Part shown: piece after piece, positions 1-11,800 of the stretch
Position numbering within the stretch: position 1 is the stretch's first letter
Layout of the letters: each line of letters begins with the position of its first letter
DNA from: Hydnum rufescens UP504
Taxonomy: Eukaryota; Basidiomycota; Agaricomycetes; Cantharellales; Hydnaceae
Length of the DNA stretch: 64,000 bases
Reading direction: 5' to 3'
NCBI GenBank assembly: GCA_014904985.1
Contig: MU129092.1
Coordinates: 60,099-124,098 of the forward strand
Notes under the pieces: generated by a model
The model's input: only the letters and a program-made list of their open reading frames with translations
Told to the model about the DNA's origin: nothing
Database searches by the model: none
Made by a program: the position numbers and the translations under genes

Positions 1-1
1 T

Positions 2-921
2 CTACTCGATGAGGATCCAGAGGCCGAGATAGCAATCAACTGCGAATGGGGCGCCTTCGATTCTTTTGTTCATCAACACCTCCCCAGGACCAAATACGAT
101 CAAATTGTGGATGAATCGTCAAATAAACCAGGCGAGCAAGCGTTCGAAAAGCTCATTGCAGGACGATATCTGGGCGAAATTATGCGTTTGGTAATCTGTG
201 ACCTCATCGATGAGGGAGTCCTCTTCCTTGGTCAAAATACGTATAAGATAGAAATACCGTATTCATTCGATACCGCATTCTTATCACTGATGGAGAGGTA
301 AGCAGTTTATTTTACTTGGATGGCAGCTTGTTGATATTTATCCATGCAGCGACCCGACGGACGAGCTGCTGACCATCATCGGCCTGTTTACTTTCTTCTT
401 TGGTTTGGAGACGACACTGGCCGAACGCCAGTTCTTCCGTGCACTCTCCCGCCTCATCGGGCGTCGAGCAGCGAGACTAAGCGCGTGCGGTATCGCGGCT
501 ATCGTTAGTAAAAAGGGGTATCTTGATGAAGGATGTGCGGTGGCCGCTGATGGTAGTCTGTACAGCGTGAGTCTCTCTTCTATAGAGGTACTGCACGGTC
601 ATTCAGTGCATAATCATGGGTGTAGAAATATCCTGGCTTTGCAGATCGCGTACATGAGGGGCTGGTTGACATTTTTGGAGTCAAGGGAAAGTTGGTATCA
701 TCGGTGACACTGATTCCATAGTAAACACGCTGATCCTTCAATATTGTACTTAGGAATATCGTCACACACCATGCTGAAGACGGGAGTGGGGTGGGAAGTG
801 CCATCATTGCGGGTACGCACATTTCCCGTCATATTCACTACGTAGAGTCTAATCAACGTGATGCTGTCCGGTAGCAATGACGAAGAAACGCAGAGATGAG
901 CAGAAATTCATGAAATGTTAA
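2..921 (+). CDS. Hexokinase, C-terminal part (5' end outside the window)
   Basis: This is the C-terminal half of a hexokinase, which phosphorylates glucose and other hexoses with ATP in the cytosol at the first step of glycolysis. The reading frame is open from base 2 and shows the family signatures INCEWGAFD, HLPRTKYD, a PGQQAFEK-like stretch and KLIAGRYLGEI. A second block reads RRAARLSACGIAAIV and GCAVAADGSLY, followed by KYPGFADRVHEGLVDIFG and the ATP-site AEDGSGVGSAIIA. Five exons join in frame: 2-297, 350-566, 626-690, 754-812 and 875-921, each flanked by GT..AG. The last short exon encodes a basic tail (MTKKRRDEQKFMKC). The sequence shown does not separate hexokinase from glucokinase, because the N-terminal half is missing. 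The next gene is convergent. Confidence 0.93.
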
Positions 922-1312
922 CACGTGCGCTCACCTACGACGCCACCAAACGGAAAATGACCCCCAAACGGTGTATCATATTCGAATGCAATCATGAGGT
1001 GAATCTCTCCACGCTGGGTTTTTTTTTAGCAGTCTCTAGTCCTTTCAGGAGTCCGTGTATATAGCCATCACCGAACTGTCCCTGCGTTAACCTTGTTGCA
1101 TACTTGACTCATACCGGAATTGGCCCAGTCAATAATGCGAGTTTCCCTCGATGCCGTTGTTACTGGACATGGATGTTATATCTTCTGCTTGACAACGAGG
1201 GATCTGCGGTGGGCGTTATTGTCCTCGAGATCGAATCGAACGATGTTACACGCTTGGGTATAACTTTTGTTTTATATTAATTTATTCTTTCTATACAACC
1301 TATGCGAAAAGC
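922..1312. other. Intergenic, convergent 3' ends
   Basis: This gap lies between the hexokinase stop and the end of the mitochondrial uL14 gene on the other strand. No coding signature is recognised. It should hold both 3' UTRs and polyadenylation sites. A short T-run lies near 1019 and an AT-rich stretch near 1266-1290. Confidence 0.5.
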
Positions 1313-1852
1313 TCAGATAGAGCGTGGTCGGAAGTAATAGCGACTGACCTTGGGTGCGAGACTGGCAATTTTCCCCCAACCTTTCATCCGAAGATCACTA
1401 CTAACCACTCCGTTGACACGGGTAGCGAGAAGCTCTTTTTTCTTGTTCAGAAGGACGGCTGCATTATCATCAAATCGAATGTACCGGCCGTCGGGGCGCA
1501 TGACCTCTTTTTTCGTCCGCACAATGACGGCTCGGTGGACGTCTCCACGACGAACTTTGACGATATTGGAGAGTGCCGCATTATGCGATATTGGGCGGGC
1601 ACGTTTTATCACAACGACAATTTCGTCTCCGACAGTACCCACACCGGGCGTGCTCTTTGCCTTCAGAACGTTGACACACTCGGCTATGAGAGCGCCCGAG
1701 TTATCGATAATCTTAAAAACAGCCTCAGTGAGAGTCCACAACAAAATTCTGTGATTGTACCGACGGTCATGGTACCCTTGAGACCAAGCATAGTGACAAG
1801 TTTCGCGGCGTTGAGTCGCGCCTCTCGGGGATAGCCTTGTTCTCCCTTCCAT
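1313..1852 (-). CDS. MRPL38: Mitochondrial large-subunit ribosomal protein uL14m
   Basis: This is a uL14 (bacterial L14) family protein, a mitochondrial large-subunit component that binds rRNA near the subunit interface. The core begins at FKIIDNSGALIAECVNVLK, followed by GTVGDEIVVVIKRARP, a KVRRGDVHRAVIVRTKKE block and GRYIRFDDNAAVLLNKK. It ends with a fungal mitochondrial tail rich in basic residues. The start is uncertain. The open frame begins at 1852 with an Arg-rich, presequence-like 45 residues. A sequence reading MLGLKG, which resembles the conserved uL14 N-terminus, sits in a different frame at about 1790. No GT-AG intron that I can find brings it into frame with the core. Divergent from the seven-helix gene, whose ATG is 86 bp away. 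Confidence 0.85.
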   Translation of the reverse strand: MEGRTRLSPRGATQRRETCHYAWSQGYHDRRYNHRILLWTLTEAVFKIIDNSGALIAECVNVLKAKSTPGVGTVGDEIVVVIKRARPISHNAALSNIVKVRRGDVHRAVIVRTKKEVMRPDGRYIRFDDNAAVLLNKKKELLATRVNGVVSSDLRMKGWGKIASLAPKVSRYYFRPRSI

Positions 1853-1938
1853 GTTTGGTTAAGTATCTATCCAAGGTCGAGATAAATCATAGATCATATC
1901 TGTTGTTGCAAGGATTAGATTTCGGGCTAAGGCCTCAG

Positions 1939-3712
1939 ATGACCACCCAGGTCGTCCGCGTTCTGTACTATTGCCTCTCCCTTATCGGTACAGTCTGCGT
2001 TGCGATCCTTCTGGCAATAAGTTTCTTCTCCAAACGCGTGAAACATCAACCTGGTTTCCCAGTCCTGGCAAACCTCTATGGGACATGTATACTGGCGGGG
2101 ATAATCCCTTGCTTCCTGTCAATATCTTCGACCATTGGGGTGATTGATGCATCCTGAGTGTCCATCTTTTAGGCTTTTTGCAGGACGTTCCACGGGTCCA
2201 CCGCCTGGTGAAGCACTATGCTTGGCCCAAGCCGTTCTTTTCATCCCAACCCCTCCCATGTAAGCCAGATACTGCTAGAACTAACTATGCATGTTCAATG
2301 TGACCCTACAACATTCGTAGGTTGGCGGTATCCGCATTCCTTCTCGTCCTTCACGTATGTTACATCTAAAAATAATTTCCCTGCAAAGCTGAGCGAACGT
2401 CAAGGTCGCGCACACAGTCTTTTCAGTTGATGCCTTTCTCGTGCGTCCAACACCTACATTTGTGGCCATCATGTAAGCCCTACAGCCTCTAGAATTGCAT
2501 TCCAACGGGACGGATGATGTCTCTCCAGAGCCCCCTACGCGACATATTTCTTCATCGCCATTCCCGTGTTGGTAGTCAGTGTCCCCTTTCTAGTCTCCTT
2601 TATGCTAGAGTTCAAAACGACGTCGCGTTTAAAACAGGTAGCGTTTCTCAATCAAAACCGTGTCATACGACGTCAGCTGTATTGTTATATTGAAATGCCT
2701 TTTGTGTGAGTGGAAAGGAAACCTTCAATTCCCTTGTATTCACAGAATCACGTATTTCACAGTCCCTACGTCGTCGGCATCCTCAGCGGGGTTATACTGC
2801 TGCTCACGCTAATTTTGCAAGGTGAGCCAGGATTGTTGAAGCAACGCTTCGGCCCTGATCAATATTAATATAGTCTGGACGGCATACATACTAAGAAGAG
2901 ACTATCGTCGCATCCTGGATCGTGAGTTGAATATTCCGCCTACTCTTCTCTATCCCTGATACCGAATCCCCCTTGAACCCTCGTTCCCCTGCAATAAGGT
3001 GGAGTGGTAGACACACCACTTGCGATACGGGTTATAGGCTTTGCAGTGTATATCCTCATCTGTACTGCGTGGGTGTGCACTACATTTCCCCAAGCTTTGG
3101 CTGTCTTTCTAATCAATTTTCGTACGGTGATCGCTCCGAGTAGTCTAAGCTTCGCGGCAATCGCGGACTTCACTGCCGTGGTTCCTGACTTGTTTGTGTC
3201 TACTGTCCCACTGGCTGCCTTCTTCATATTTGGATCGCAAAGAGTGAGCTATGGCCTATGCCTTCTGCCGTGTTCTTACCGATTATCTCTGATATTGGCT
3301 TTTTATTCAGAATATTCTGAGGATTTGGCGATCGATCCTTGCTTACTTCACTCTAAATTGTGTGAGCTTCTTTAGTCGTCCCTCACAAAGTGCCGTAACA
3401 TCTCCGGCTACACTCCATCGGGACGGCGACCGGCTGCACCTACAACGTCATCCGCTCTCGAACCATTCAGTTCCCAATTCGTCAGTCCCTTCCGCGGTGC
3501 CCTTGCCATCAGGCTTGCCCGTCCGCCTCCCTGCACTATCCCAAGAACCGTTTACGATCGAATTCGTTCACACTGCTTCAGGAGACGGGGGCTCGGGCGG
3601 CGTGGTAATTTTCCCAGGCACAGATAGTGAGAATGCGAGCCCTACGAAGGATATCTCACGCAGGCAATGCAACAATGCCGATCAAGTCTTGATTGATTCG
3701 CCTGGCTGTTAA
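1939..3712 (+). CDS. Seven-transmembrane, GPCR-like membrane protein (multi-exon)
   Basis: This is a spliced gene whose exons encode successive hydrophobic helices. The first exon reads MTTQVVRVLYYCL and then a 20-residue apolar segment and a second helix (FPVLANLYGTCILAG). Later exons contain YFFIAIPVLVVSVPFLVSF, a segment around VVGILSGVILLLTLILQ, and two further helices from 3015 to 3230. Short charged loops such as RRDYRRILDR lie between them. The last exon ends in a hydrophilic Ser/Pro-rich tail of about 115 residues, as in many fungal G-protein-coupled receptors. No specific ligand family (pheromone, sugar or cAMP-type) is recognised. The ATG at 1939 was chosen because the frame upstream has no other ATG. 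Internal exon limits are approximate. A non-receptor seven-helix protein remains possible. Confidence 0.6.
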
Positions 3713-4628
3713 CGAAGAGATTAACAATCTCGCCCGTCAGCCGAAGTCGCCCACTGCTCGGTCCGATTGGATTATCAATTATCCACAAATTTTAATCTGC
3801 CAGGCTATTTTCACTATATGCACTACTTGTCTTCACAAGAGGCACCACTTTCCTTCCAACAAACTTGGGGGATTATCTTCAAGGTTCGACTCCACTTGTA
3901 TTCGCACTGATATATTCCCGCTCTTCGCCCCTGAGGCCACCCAAGTGTCACCCATATCATTAGACCGCATTCCACATCCACACATACCTTATCATGTCCA
4001 TTCAATTACACACTCCGTTCAAACATATGTAATACAGACGATACGCTCAATTTTCTCAACCAGACCGCCTAAGTGGACGTAGACTCGAAACCCCCAAGGC
4101 GGGACGGCGGTTTCTCAATATGCAACGCATTATGTGTGACTGTGCGACTCAGAAAGGCGTGGCCGTGACTCGTGTCGAATGTTTTCCGGACCATATGTAT
4201 ATGTAATGGCTCCTCGCTATTTCGAAGGCTTGCGGATGCAATATCGATACGAAGGCACGCTCGGTCTCGCGCTCGCATTTGATGCAAGGCCGATGATCAC
4301 ACGAAGGTGTATAGAAGTTGGCAAATGAAACAAATGGGAACATTTTCGGGCAGTCGAATCCTTCTATTATAGTCGATCGATTTACAGGAAGGAGACTGAA
4401 ATATTCACAACTGGAAATAATGTTAATGCATAGTTCTATTTACCGGCCTCCTCTGCTCACCACGCCAAATGCGAGGCATCCTTACATTATTGGCATGTGA
4501 ATGCTAACATGCTTAGTCAGCAGATCCCGCGTTAATAAGCGGCTTGCCGGACCCGGATATAGGGCATTGCCGACCGTCAAGTGATCCTGTTAGTTTCTCA
4601 TCCTCTGTACTCTCGATTTTGAGCTCAG
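3713..4628. other. Intergenic, no gene seen
   Basis: Only short chance open frames are present, with no family motif. A B-box-like GGTTCGACTCC near 3883 has no A box at tRNA distance, so no tRNA is called. This region presumably contains the upstream regulatory sequence of the hydratase gene. Confidence 0.5.
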
Positions 4629-6124
4629 ATGTCACAAAAGTACGATCTCGCCCAAGCAGTGGGCTTCGACAAGGGCACCCTTCCTGTTTGTCTTAATTTA
4701 TTGTGATCCGGGATCTCCAGGTTCACTTCTGGGATGCGTATGTTAGGTTGCTTGGACAAACCGGGACCTTCTGCTCTACGCCATCGGCATTGGCGCAACA
4801 CGCCATGACCTGAACCTCGTTTACGGTGCGTATTGGAACCTAGCTGCTCGTGTTCTCCAGGTTCTGAAATGGAGATGTCCGTGTCCTCAATACGCAGAAC
4901 TTCGTGCGTTCAAGTTTCCCGATATCTTGTGTGACTTCCAATGTTCTAATTTTACTATGGGTATTTAGAGAAGGATTTCACCCCATTTCCTACGTTCCCC
5001 GTCGTATTGGCTTTCAAAGGTTGGGGACATGATGGGACATGATATAATTGAATTTAAATATTAACTCGATCCCAACGGTTCCAGGTTCCGAACCGGATGT
5101 CGTGGATTTCAACAAGTCCATGTCTTCGCCAGTCCCTGGCCTTCCTTCTTTTGATCCGAGTCGAATTGTATGCTCAGTTCTCCATATTCTATATTCAGAT
5201 GGAGGATCTCGCTGATTTATCTGTTTCCAATAGCTTCATGGAAGCCAGGAGCTCGAGATTTTGAGGCCTATTCCCGCCGTCAGTGGAAAGGGTTGGACGC
5301 TGAGAAAGAAAGTCGTAGGCGTACACGAAAATAGTTGAGGAGCCCCCTCATACTCGATGTGGTGTCGCTGAACCAATATGTGTATTAGAGACCGGGGTAG
5401 TCGTGGACACCGAAGATGTTCTGGTGGGTCCGGACGGTCTGCCATATACCCGCATGCTGGTGCGTGATGCATATTCTGTTTCGGCCCACGTCCTGCTCTG
5501 ATTCTCTTTGGTTTCGCAGTCTGCCACCTTCCACGTCGGCGCTAAAGCGAACGGAACCAAGTTCGACAAAGCAATTGTAGCCCCGATGAAATTGTCCAAG
5601 CCAGTTCCGAATGGTCGCGCGCCTGATCATGTTATTAGGGATGTGATTGGCGATTCACAGGCAATTATCTATCGCCTGAGTGGGGATTACAATCCTCTCC
5701 ATATTGGTGGGTCCGCTTTCTCTAGAGGGGAGTCTTTCTTCTGAATTGCTCGCAGACCCGGCGATCGGCAAACGTGCGGGCTTCGGAGGAATAATTTTCC
5801 ACGGCCTTGGTTCCTACGGATTTGTGGCCCGTGGAATCTTGCATTCGGTGGCTGGCGGAAACCCTCTTGCTCTAAAAGCCATCAGTTGCCGTTTCTCTAG
5901 CCCCGTTAAAGCCAGCGGTGCGTGCTTCCCCTGCTTTTTCTTCATTGCCTACATTAGACATTTCTTTGCCCTCAGACACACTGGAAACGAGCGTGTGGGA
6001 GATCGGCCCCGGCCCAGATGGCACCGTCGAATTTGCCTTTGTGACTAAGAACCTGACCACCGGCCTGGTATCCCTCAGCAATGGTATTGTGTATGTGAAG
6101 AGGGGCCTTAAGAGCAAACTGTAA
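4629..6124 (+). CDS. Peroxisomal enoyl-CoA hydratase 2 (MaoC-like), stand-alone, PTS1
   Basis: This is a MaoC/hydratase-2 family enzyme that would hydrate trans-2-enoyl-CoA to (R)-3-hydroxyacyl-CoA in peroxisomal beta-oxidation. The N-terminal exons read MSQKYDLAQAVGFDKG, then WTNRDLLLYAIGIGATRHD and DFTPFPTFPVVLAFKG. These match the N-terminal hot-dog half of the eukaryotic hydratase-2 domain. The catalytic half carries YRLSGDYNPLHI followed by DPAIGKRAGF, which fits the hydratase-2 motif with its Asp and His. It then reads GGIIFHGLGSYGFVARG. The protein ends in SKL, a canonical PTS1. Several introns of about 50-60 nt are needed, for example near 4690, 4830, 5030 and 5170, plus two late ones at about 5708-5753 and 5921-5975. 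In Fox2/MFE-2 this domain is fused to dehydrogenase domains; here no such domain precedes it. Confidence 0.88.
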
Positions 6125-6979
6125 ATCCGTCTTTCTCCTGAAATGTCCCAATGTTATGCTTTAAACCATTACTCAGTGGGTAAGCAGGGGTTCCAGAGGG
6201 AATGACACCAATGAAACCTGGATGGCCTGAATAAACTCCAGCCGACAAATGCTGAAGTGCTCATTCGATCATATTTACACGAGTGGACGCAGGGGGAATC
6301 TTACCGCGTCAGGTGCCGAGGGCGCTGTCAGTTGAGGACTTTGGGCAACATCCGGAAGCAAAAACCGGAAATTCGGCGCACAACTCAACGCCGGCCGAAG
6401 GTGAGGGGTGTGTAAGTCGGTAAATACGGTATTTGGGCCTGTAAAATTCACAGAAGTAGGTTATTAGTGATATTGTAAAGTTACTTGAGAAGTCCCGGGT
6501 GAATTTGAAGAAGATAATCGAACATTCCCAAAAAGGAAATATCTGACTTCTCGCGCGCGCAAGGGTGGTTCATATGGGGGATGAATGTGGAGTTGAGATA
6601 ACATTTGGAATAAGCTAAAAGGAGGTTTCCCAAACATCCTGCATGCTTCAGGGCGGAGCACCGGGATGGGCGCTTAATTTGATCTCTTGACTTGCGCAGG
6701 TTTCGAACCGGGGCAATGCAAAAAAATACCACATTGCTACCACTAGCTACTACACTACAGTAGTGAATACAACTAGTCCTAGTTTCGTATGTATATAACA
6801 CCATCTGGATCCGCCGCCGAGTTGCTGGGCGAGCCGAGTTTCCGGATTTGCATCCGGATGTTGCCCAAAGTCAATTACTGGCGCAGTCGCCTCGGTAGAT
6901 GCCGAGACTCTTTTGCATCCGACCAGCGAGGTAGAGTTGATTGCCAGCGAAGTCAACAGCACTCCTTCTCCTTCCCAAA
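6125..6979. other. Intergenic between hydratase and SEC61, mostly repeat-derived
   Basis: No coding region is seen. About half of the gap is the SINE-like element described separately. The remainder, about 6780-6979, is presumably the SEC61 promoter and 5' UTR. Confidence 0.5.
6358..6780 (-). repeat. tRNA-derived SINE-like element, copy 1
   Basis: Read on the minus strand, a polymerase III A-box-like TAGCTAGTGG lies near 6750 and a perfect B-box GGTTCGAAACC near 6710, at tRNA-like spacing. A body of about 300 bp follows. It ends in a segment whose plus-strand form contains CAAAAACCGGAAATTC and CAACTCAACGCC. The same end block and a B-box recur in the same orientation at 61.96-62.2 kb. I infer a tRNA-derived SINE family; the boundaries are approximate and no target-site duplication was established. 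Confidence 0.55.
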
Positions 6980-8868
6980 ATGAGCGGCTGTGAGTATCAT
7001 TCTATTATTTGTGATAGGAGAGATTGCACCCCCAAGAGATGCATTTAATGATGCAGGCATGCCTGCCAATGCTCGAGTTCAGTCTGTACCAAGGATCATG
7101 GCTAAGACTTTTCTTTCTCATTCTCCAGTCAGATTCCTCAATCTGGTCCGCCCCTTCCTTCCCTTTTTACCTGAAGTTTCTTCTCCCGAACGAAAAGTGC
7201 ATCTGAGCGTGCTCTATGACTTCCATACGTATCTGACGTGGAGATTTTGTTCTCGAAAATAGGTTCCTTTCTCCGACAAAATGTCATGGACCGCTGTCAC
7301 TCTCCTCATTTTTTTAGTTTGTAGTCAAGTACCATTATACGGCATCATGTCGTCCGACTCCTCCGATCCACTCTATTGGATGCGTGTCATCCTCGCGTCT
7401 AATCGCGGTACCCTCATGGAACTTGGGATTACTCCAATTATCACATCTGGAATGATAATGCAACTATTGGCCGGCGCAAACCTCATCGAAATCGATTTTA
7501 GCTTGAAGGAAGATCGTGCGCTCTTTGGAGCCGCTCAAAAACGTACGTCCTTTTTGGCACTTCAATAGATGCTCTCCCCTCACCCCATTATCACGTTCTA
7601 GTCTTTGCCCTCATCATTTCCCTCGGCCAGGCGACTGTCTATGTCTTGACTGGACTTTACGGCCAACCGAGCGAGCTTGGCGCTGGTGTTTGCCTGTTGC
7701 TCATTCTCCAACTAGTGTTTGCCGCTCTTTTGGTCATTCTTCTTGATGAGTTGCTGCAAAAAGGCTACGGTCTCGGATCCGGTATTTCCCTATTCATTGC
7801 TACCAACATCTGCGAATCCATCATCTGGAAGGCGTTCAGTCCCACGACCGTAAATACTGGCCGGGGTCCAGAATTTGAAGGCGCCATCATTTCCCTCTTC
7901 CACCTTCTTTTCAGTTGGAATGACAAATCGCGTGCTCTCAAGGAGGCCTTCTGGAGAGAGCGCCTTCCAAATGTCTCAAATCTTGTCGCAACGGTCATCG
8001 TCTTCGCTCTGGTCATTTATCTGCAAGGATTCCGCATCGAAATCCCAATCAAGAGCAACCGTTTCCGTGGGCAACGCGCAGCCTACCCCGTAAAACTTTT
8101 CTACACCAGCAATATGCCCATCATGCTGCAGAGTGCTCTCACCAGCAATATTTTCATCGTCAGCCAAATGCTTTTCAACCGATTCCCCGATAACATTCTT
8201 GTACGACTTCTCGGTGTATGGGAGGTCAGTGTTCTTATGAATGTAGCACATGATCCCTATATTTATCGTCGTTTCTCTACTTTCAGCCTTTCGAGGAATC
8301 CTCCCAGCTTGCGGCTAAGTCAGGCATATCTTACTATATTTCGCCCCCCCGCACAATGAAGGCAGTTTTGAGTGACCCTATTCATTCTTCGGTCTACATT
8401 ATCTTTATGGTACTCGCGTGTGCCATGTTTTCAAAGACCTGGATTGAAGTGTCAGGTTCTGGTCCACGGGACGTTGCCAAACAGCTCAAAGAGCAGCAGA
8501 TGGTATGCTACCTAGCATTGAGCGAGTCGCTGCCCCTTATAGTACTCAATCCTCGTGATTTAGGTTATGGCCGGGCATCGCGAGGGAAGCATGTACAAGG
8601 AACTGAAGCATGTTATCCCGACAGCCGCCTTCACTGGAGGCGCGGTCCTCGGTCTACTTAGTGTTGCGGCAGATCTCATGGGCGCATTAGGAAGCGGGAC
8701 AGGTATTTTGATGGCCGTCACTATCATCTACAGCTGTAAGTCTCCGGTTCCTTCGTCCGTGGACGGGTTCATGTGATTGATTAATTACAACTGGAATCAG
8801 ATTGGGAAATCGGCATGCGCGAATCTGGTGGACCTGAGATGGCTGCCTTCGGAGATTTGCTTCAATAA
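6980..8868 (+). CDS. SEC61: Sec61 alpha subunit of the ER protein translocon
   Basis: This is the channel-forming subunit of the Sec61 complex, which moves nascent proteins into or across the ER membrane. The start is a 10-nt first exon (ATGAGCGGCT) spliced to TCAGATTCC, giving [20 protein letters not shown], the conserved eukaryotic N-terminus. Diagnostic blocks follow: [17 protein letters not shown] (plug region), [95 protein letters not shown], and finally [20 protein letters not shown] with [18 protein letters not shown]. Exons are separated by about six or seven short introns, including a longer first intron of about 140 nt. The length is close to the usual 475-480 residues. No oddities are apparent. 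Confidence 0.97.
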
Positions 8869-11800
8869 CTAGGCAAGGAAACTGGCACCAGCTCATGATC
8901 TTGTCTTGCAATGGTGTGCGAGAACTTGCGAGTGACTAGATCAGGTGTCTGAAGGTTCAATGGTGTGGTGGGTGAGCAGGCGGGTCTCGTTTTTCTTCCT
9001 GATTTTCTGGGAATCGGGGGATTCTTCTTCGTGTGACTCTGCAGGGCTGTGATAATTTCCCTACATTGATGACGAGAATTTGAGTCTTGATCGTCGTGGC
9101 GGGCGCACGGATTACCAAACTTTCGCAGCAGCCTAAGGGCCCCTTCGAATTTGGCAATGCGACATTTCTAAAATGTGTTTCAAAATTTTCTACCTGTTTC
9201 CTCCGCCCCTCTGAAATGCTTCTGATTTTGCAAAACCACTTTGAGTAGAAGCATTTCTCGCGTTGCAGAAGGCCCTAAATAGCAATGCGTCAGGAGGTTT
9301 GGGCCGTACTGTATTGGTTCCCGGATTCAAATCGCACTGACTCGACACCTTGGGCGTGACAACGATGTATTTGAGTGATGGAAATACCTGCTCTGTCCAT
9401 CAGAGGCGTGCGGTCGAATCTGTCAGTGATGCCTGTTGGCCCCTGCATCATTGATGCTCGTATGCCTAGTTTCGGCTTTGATGGTGGAGGAAAGCGATAA
9501 CATCTGTAAAGATTCCACGCTGTGCTTTCTAATGATCCTAATTTTCTTCAATTTCCGCATTCTCTAAGTCGACATCACACTATTATTGGTGTCCACCACC
9601 AAGTTGTGGTATCATTGCATGCCCTTCCTTTTTCGCTCTCACTTCACGGCAGGGCCTGAGAGGCAGTGGCTGTGAATTCTGCAGACCTCCCCAAACTCTC
9701 TAGACTTAGCGCAGGCAAGGCTTTCAGTCCAGTAGACCCCGTTTTCTCTGGCTTCAATTTCGTACGCCCTGTCAGGCCAGACTCTTTCTCACTCGAGCTC
9801 GACTGGGAAAGAGTCTGATGTCAGGGACGCGTTTCGTTATTTTGGGACCAGTAAATTTCGTCTTTCTAAAGTCGTCTCGTTTGGGGGCATTCCACCTGTA
9901 ATAGCTCGCCATATCTTTACTTCGTCTTCTGCCGCAACCTATGATCGTCTTCCCTGGGGTTTAACCAAGGCGAGTAAACAAGGCGACTTTTAATTCCGTT
10001 CAGCACAAGCGGCTTCACAGAAATGATCATTCCCAACGTCCTTGCTTGATATTTCTTGATATTGTCTATTGTTTCAGCGATTCCTTGAAGGCGCCCCCCT
10101 CCCCCCCTCTCGTCCCTCCCTCCCAAGGGGTATATTCTTCGAACAGTCCCCTTATAACGGTGCAAGCTGTAAGGTGTGCTAACGAGAATTATTATTCTGT
10201 TTGTAGCTTGTTCGTCCACCTCTGTAGCCTGCCTTTTTCCCTCCCTGTATGGTTCTACGTTTGCCCTAGTAATAGGTCCCTGTGATAACTGGCCTTCTTC
10301 CGGTTTTCTCGGCCCGTCAATCATCATCTCCGCCCGAGATTTATACGTGATCGCTCACAGTCAATTATCAAATCGACATAGAGGAAGGAGGAAGGTAATA
10401 GTCAAGAGGACCCGGTCCCATCCGATTCCTACGAGCAATACCGTTAACATCCTCTCTGTATAGCTATCAATATACTCGCCATCGTCATGGACATCTCCGC
10501 GACTTTATGGCCTTGGAAGATGAGCATTGCACGCTCCTAGATTCATCCTCCTCAGCTATTGACCCGAAGATGATTCACTCAATGCAATCATCAAAGGGAA
10601 CCGGTGATGGACGCATTTTGATTGTTCAATAATTCCAGTGCAACCCCCTGCGTTATATCTAAATCTAATGCCTGAATGGTGAAGCTATTGCCCTCTGCGT
10701 TGGAATACCAACAATTTCACTAGCATTCAATGCAGTTGATGCTTGTGGTCTGCTGCAAGATTGATTTGATGGGTTATTTCTTCTACCCTCTCAGATTTTT
10801 TGTGTGCGGTAGGTGTGAGGTCTAGGAACCGATTTTTTCCTAGAAAGTATTGAAGAATTTGTTCAGAAGGTGTCTTATCCGAAGTGATACCGCTTTGAAT
10901 GCCCTGTGCTTCGGGCCTTCGTCTACTGGATCCTTATTGGTGCGTGACCACACCCCTGTCACTTTTGCCAAAGAATATCCTTATCGGATAATTTTCTGCT
11001 GTCTCACCTTACTGCGGACTGCACGCGCAGGTTGACCAGCCCCCTATTTTCTCTGATTTGGGCTGGCAAGGACCCATAGTTTTCCCCAGATGCACCAAAG
11101 TCGTCAAGACAACAACACGTGTATCTCAAATCCCTTAGTGCTGCAGTGCGATGCGGTTTGCATCGCGCTCTATTCGGCAGAAACCAACAGCTCGTGGCAC
11201 ATCCTCCTGTTTCGAGAATGAAATCATTTCCGTGGTAACCTCTTTATGGCTCAATGGCTCGCAGTTCCTATGCACAGCCCAAATACCGTTTTCCTGCGCA
11301 TTACACCGATCATGAACGCGTTTTTGAATTCGGGGATATCGATGCGCTCGGAATAGAACTCCCGATCACCTCCCACATGTGGGGGCGCCTGTGTATATTT
11401 CGGTGAAATAGCCCCTCGTAGACTGCGTCATCTAATTGATGTAAGCCCTTCGGCCTCATGTCAGATCCGCAGCGGCTATCGGTTGGCCCACCGTGCTCAG
11501 GTTCCGATGGAGGGCGCTTACCCTGGCACTTTGAGCGCTATCTGCAAATATACCCTATAGTTCCCCGCACTTCGTCCCCAGGCACAACCTCCGTCCCTCA
11601 GACCCGTATTGCGATGATAATTGCCACATATGGTGTATATATCGAATGTAAGCCTACCCAGGCGCATATGGACTTCCGGCAGCCACCTGTGGCAGTTTTC
11701 GGAACAGCGAAAGTTCGTCGAGATTAGTTCACTGTGGGATTCACAGCCAGAGTTTTGGGGAAGGCTGCGGGAAATGTGCGGTCCAACACGCGGTACACGG

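Noticed and set aside
3860..3900. B-box-like GGTTCGACTCC suggesting a tRNA gene
   Set aside because: No A box at the right distance and no cloverleaf arms can be drawn around it.
9917..10327. 136-codon minus-strand frame
   Set aside because: It runs through the polypyrimidine tract and has no family motif or splice-supported continuation.
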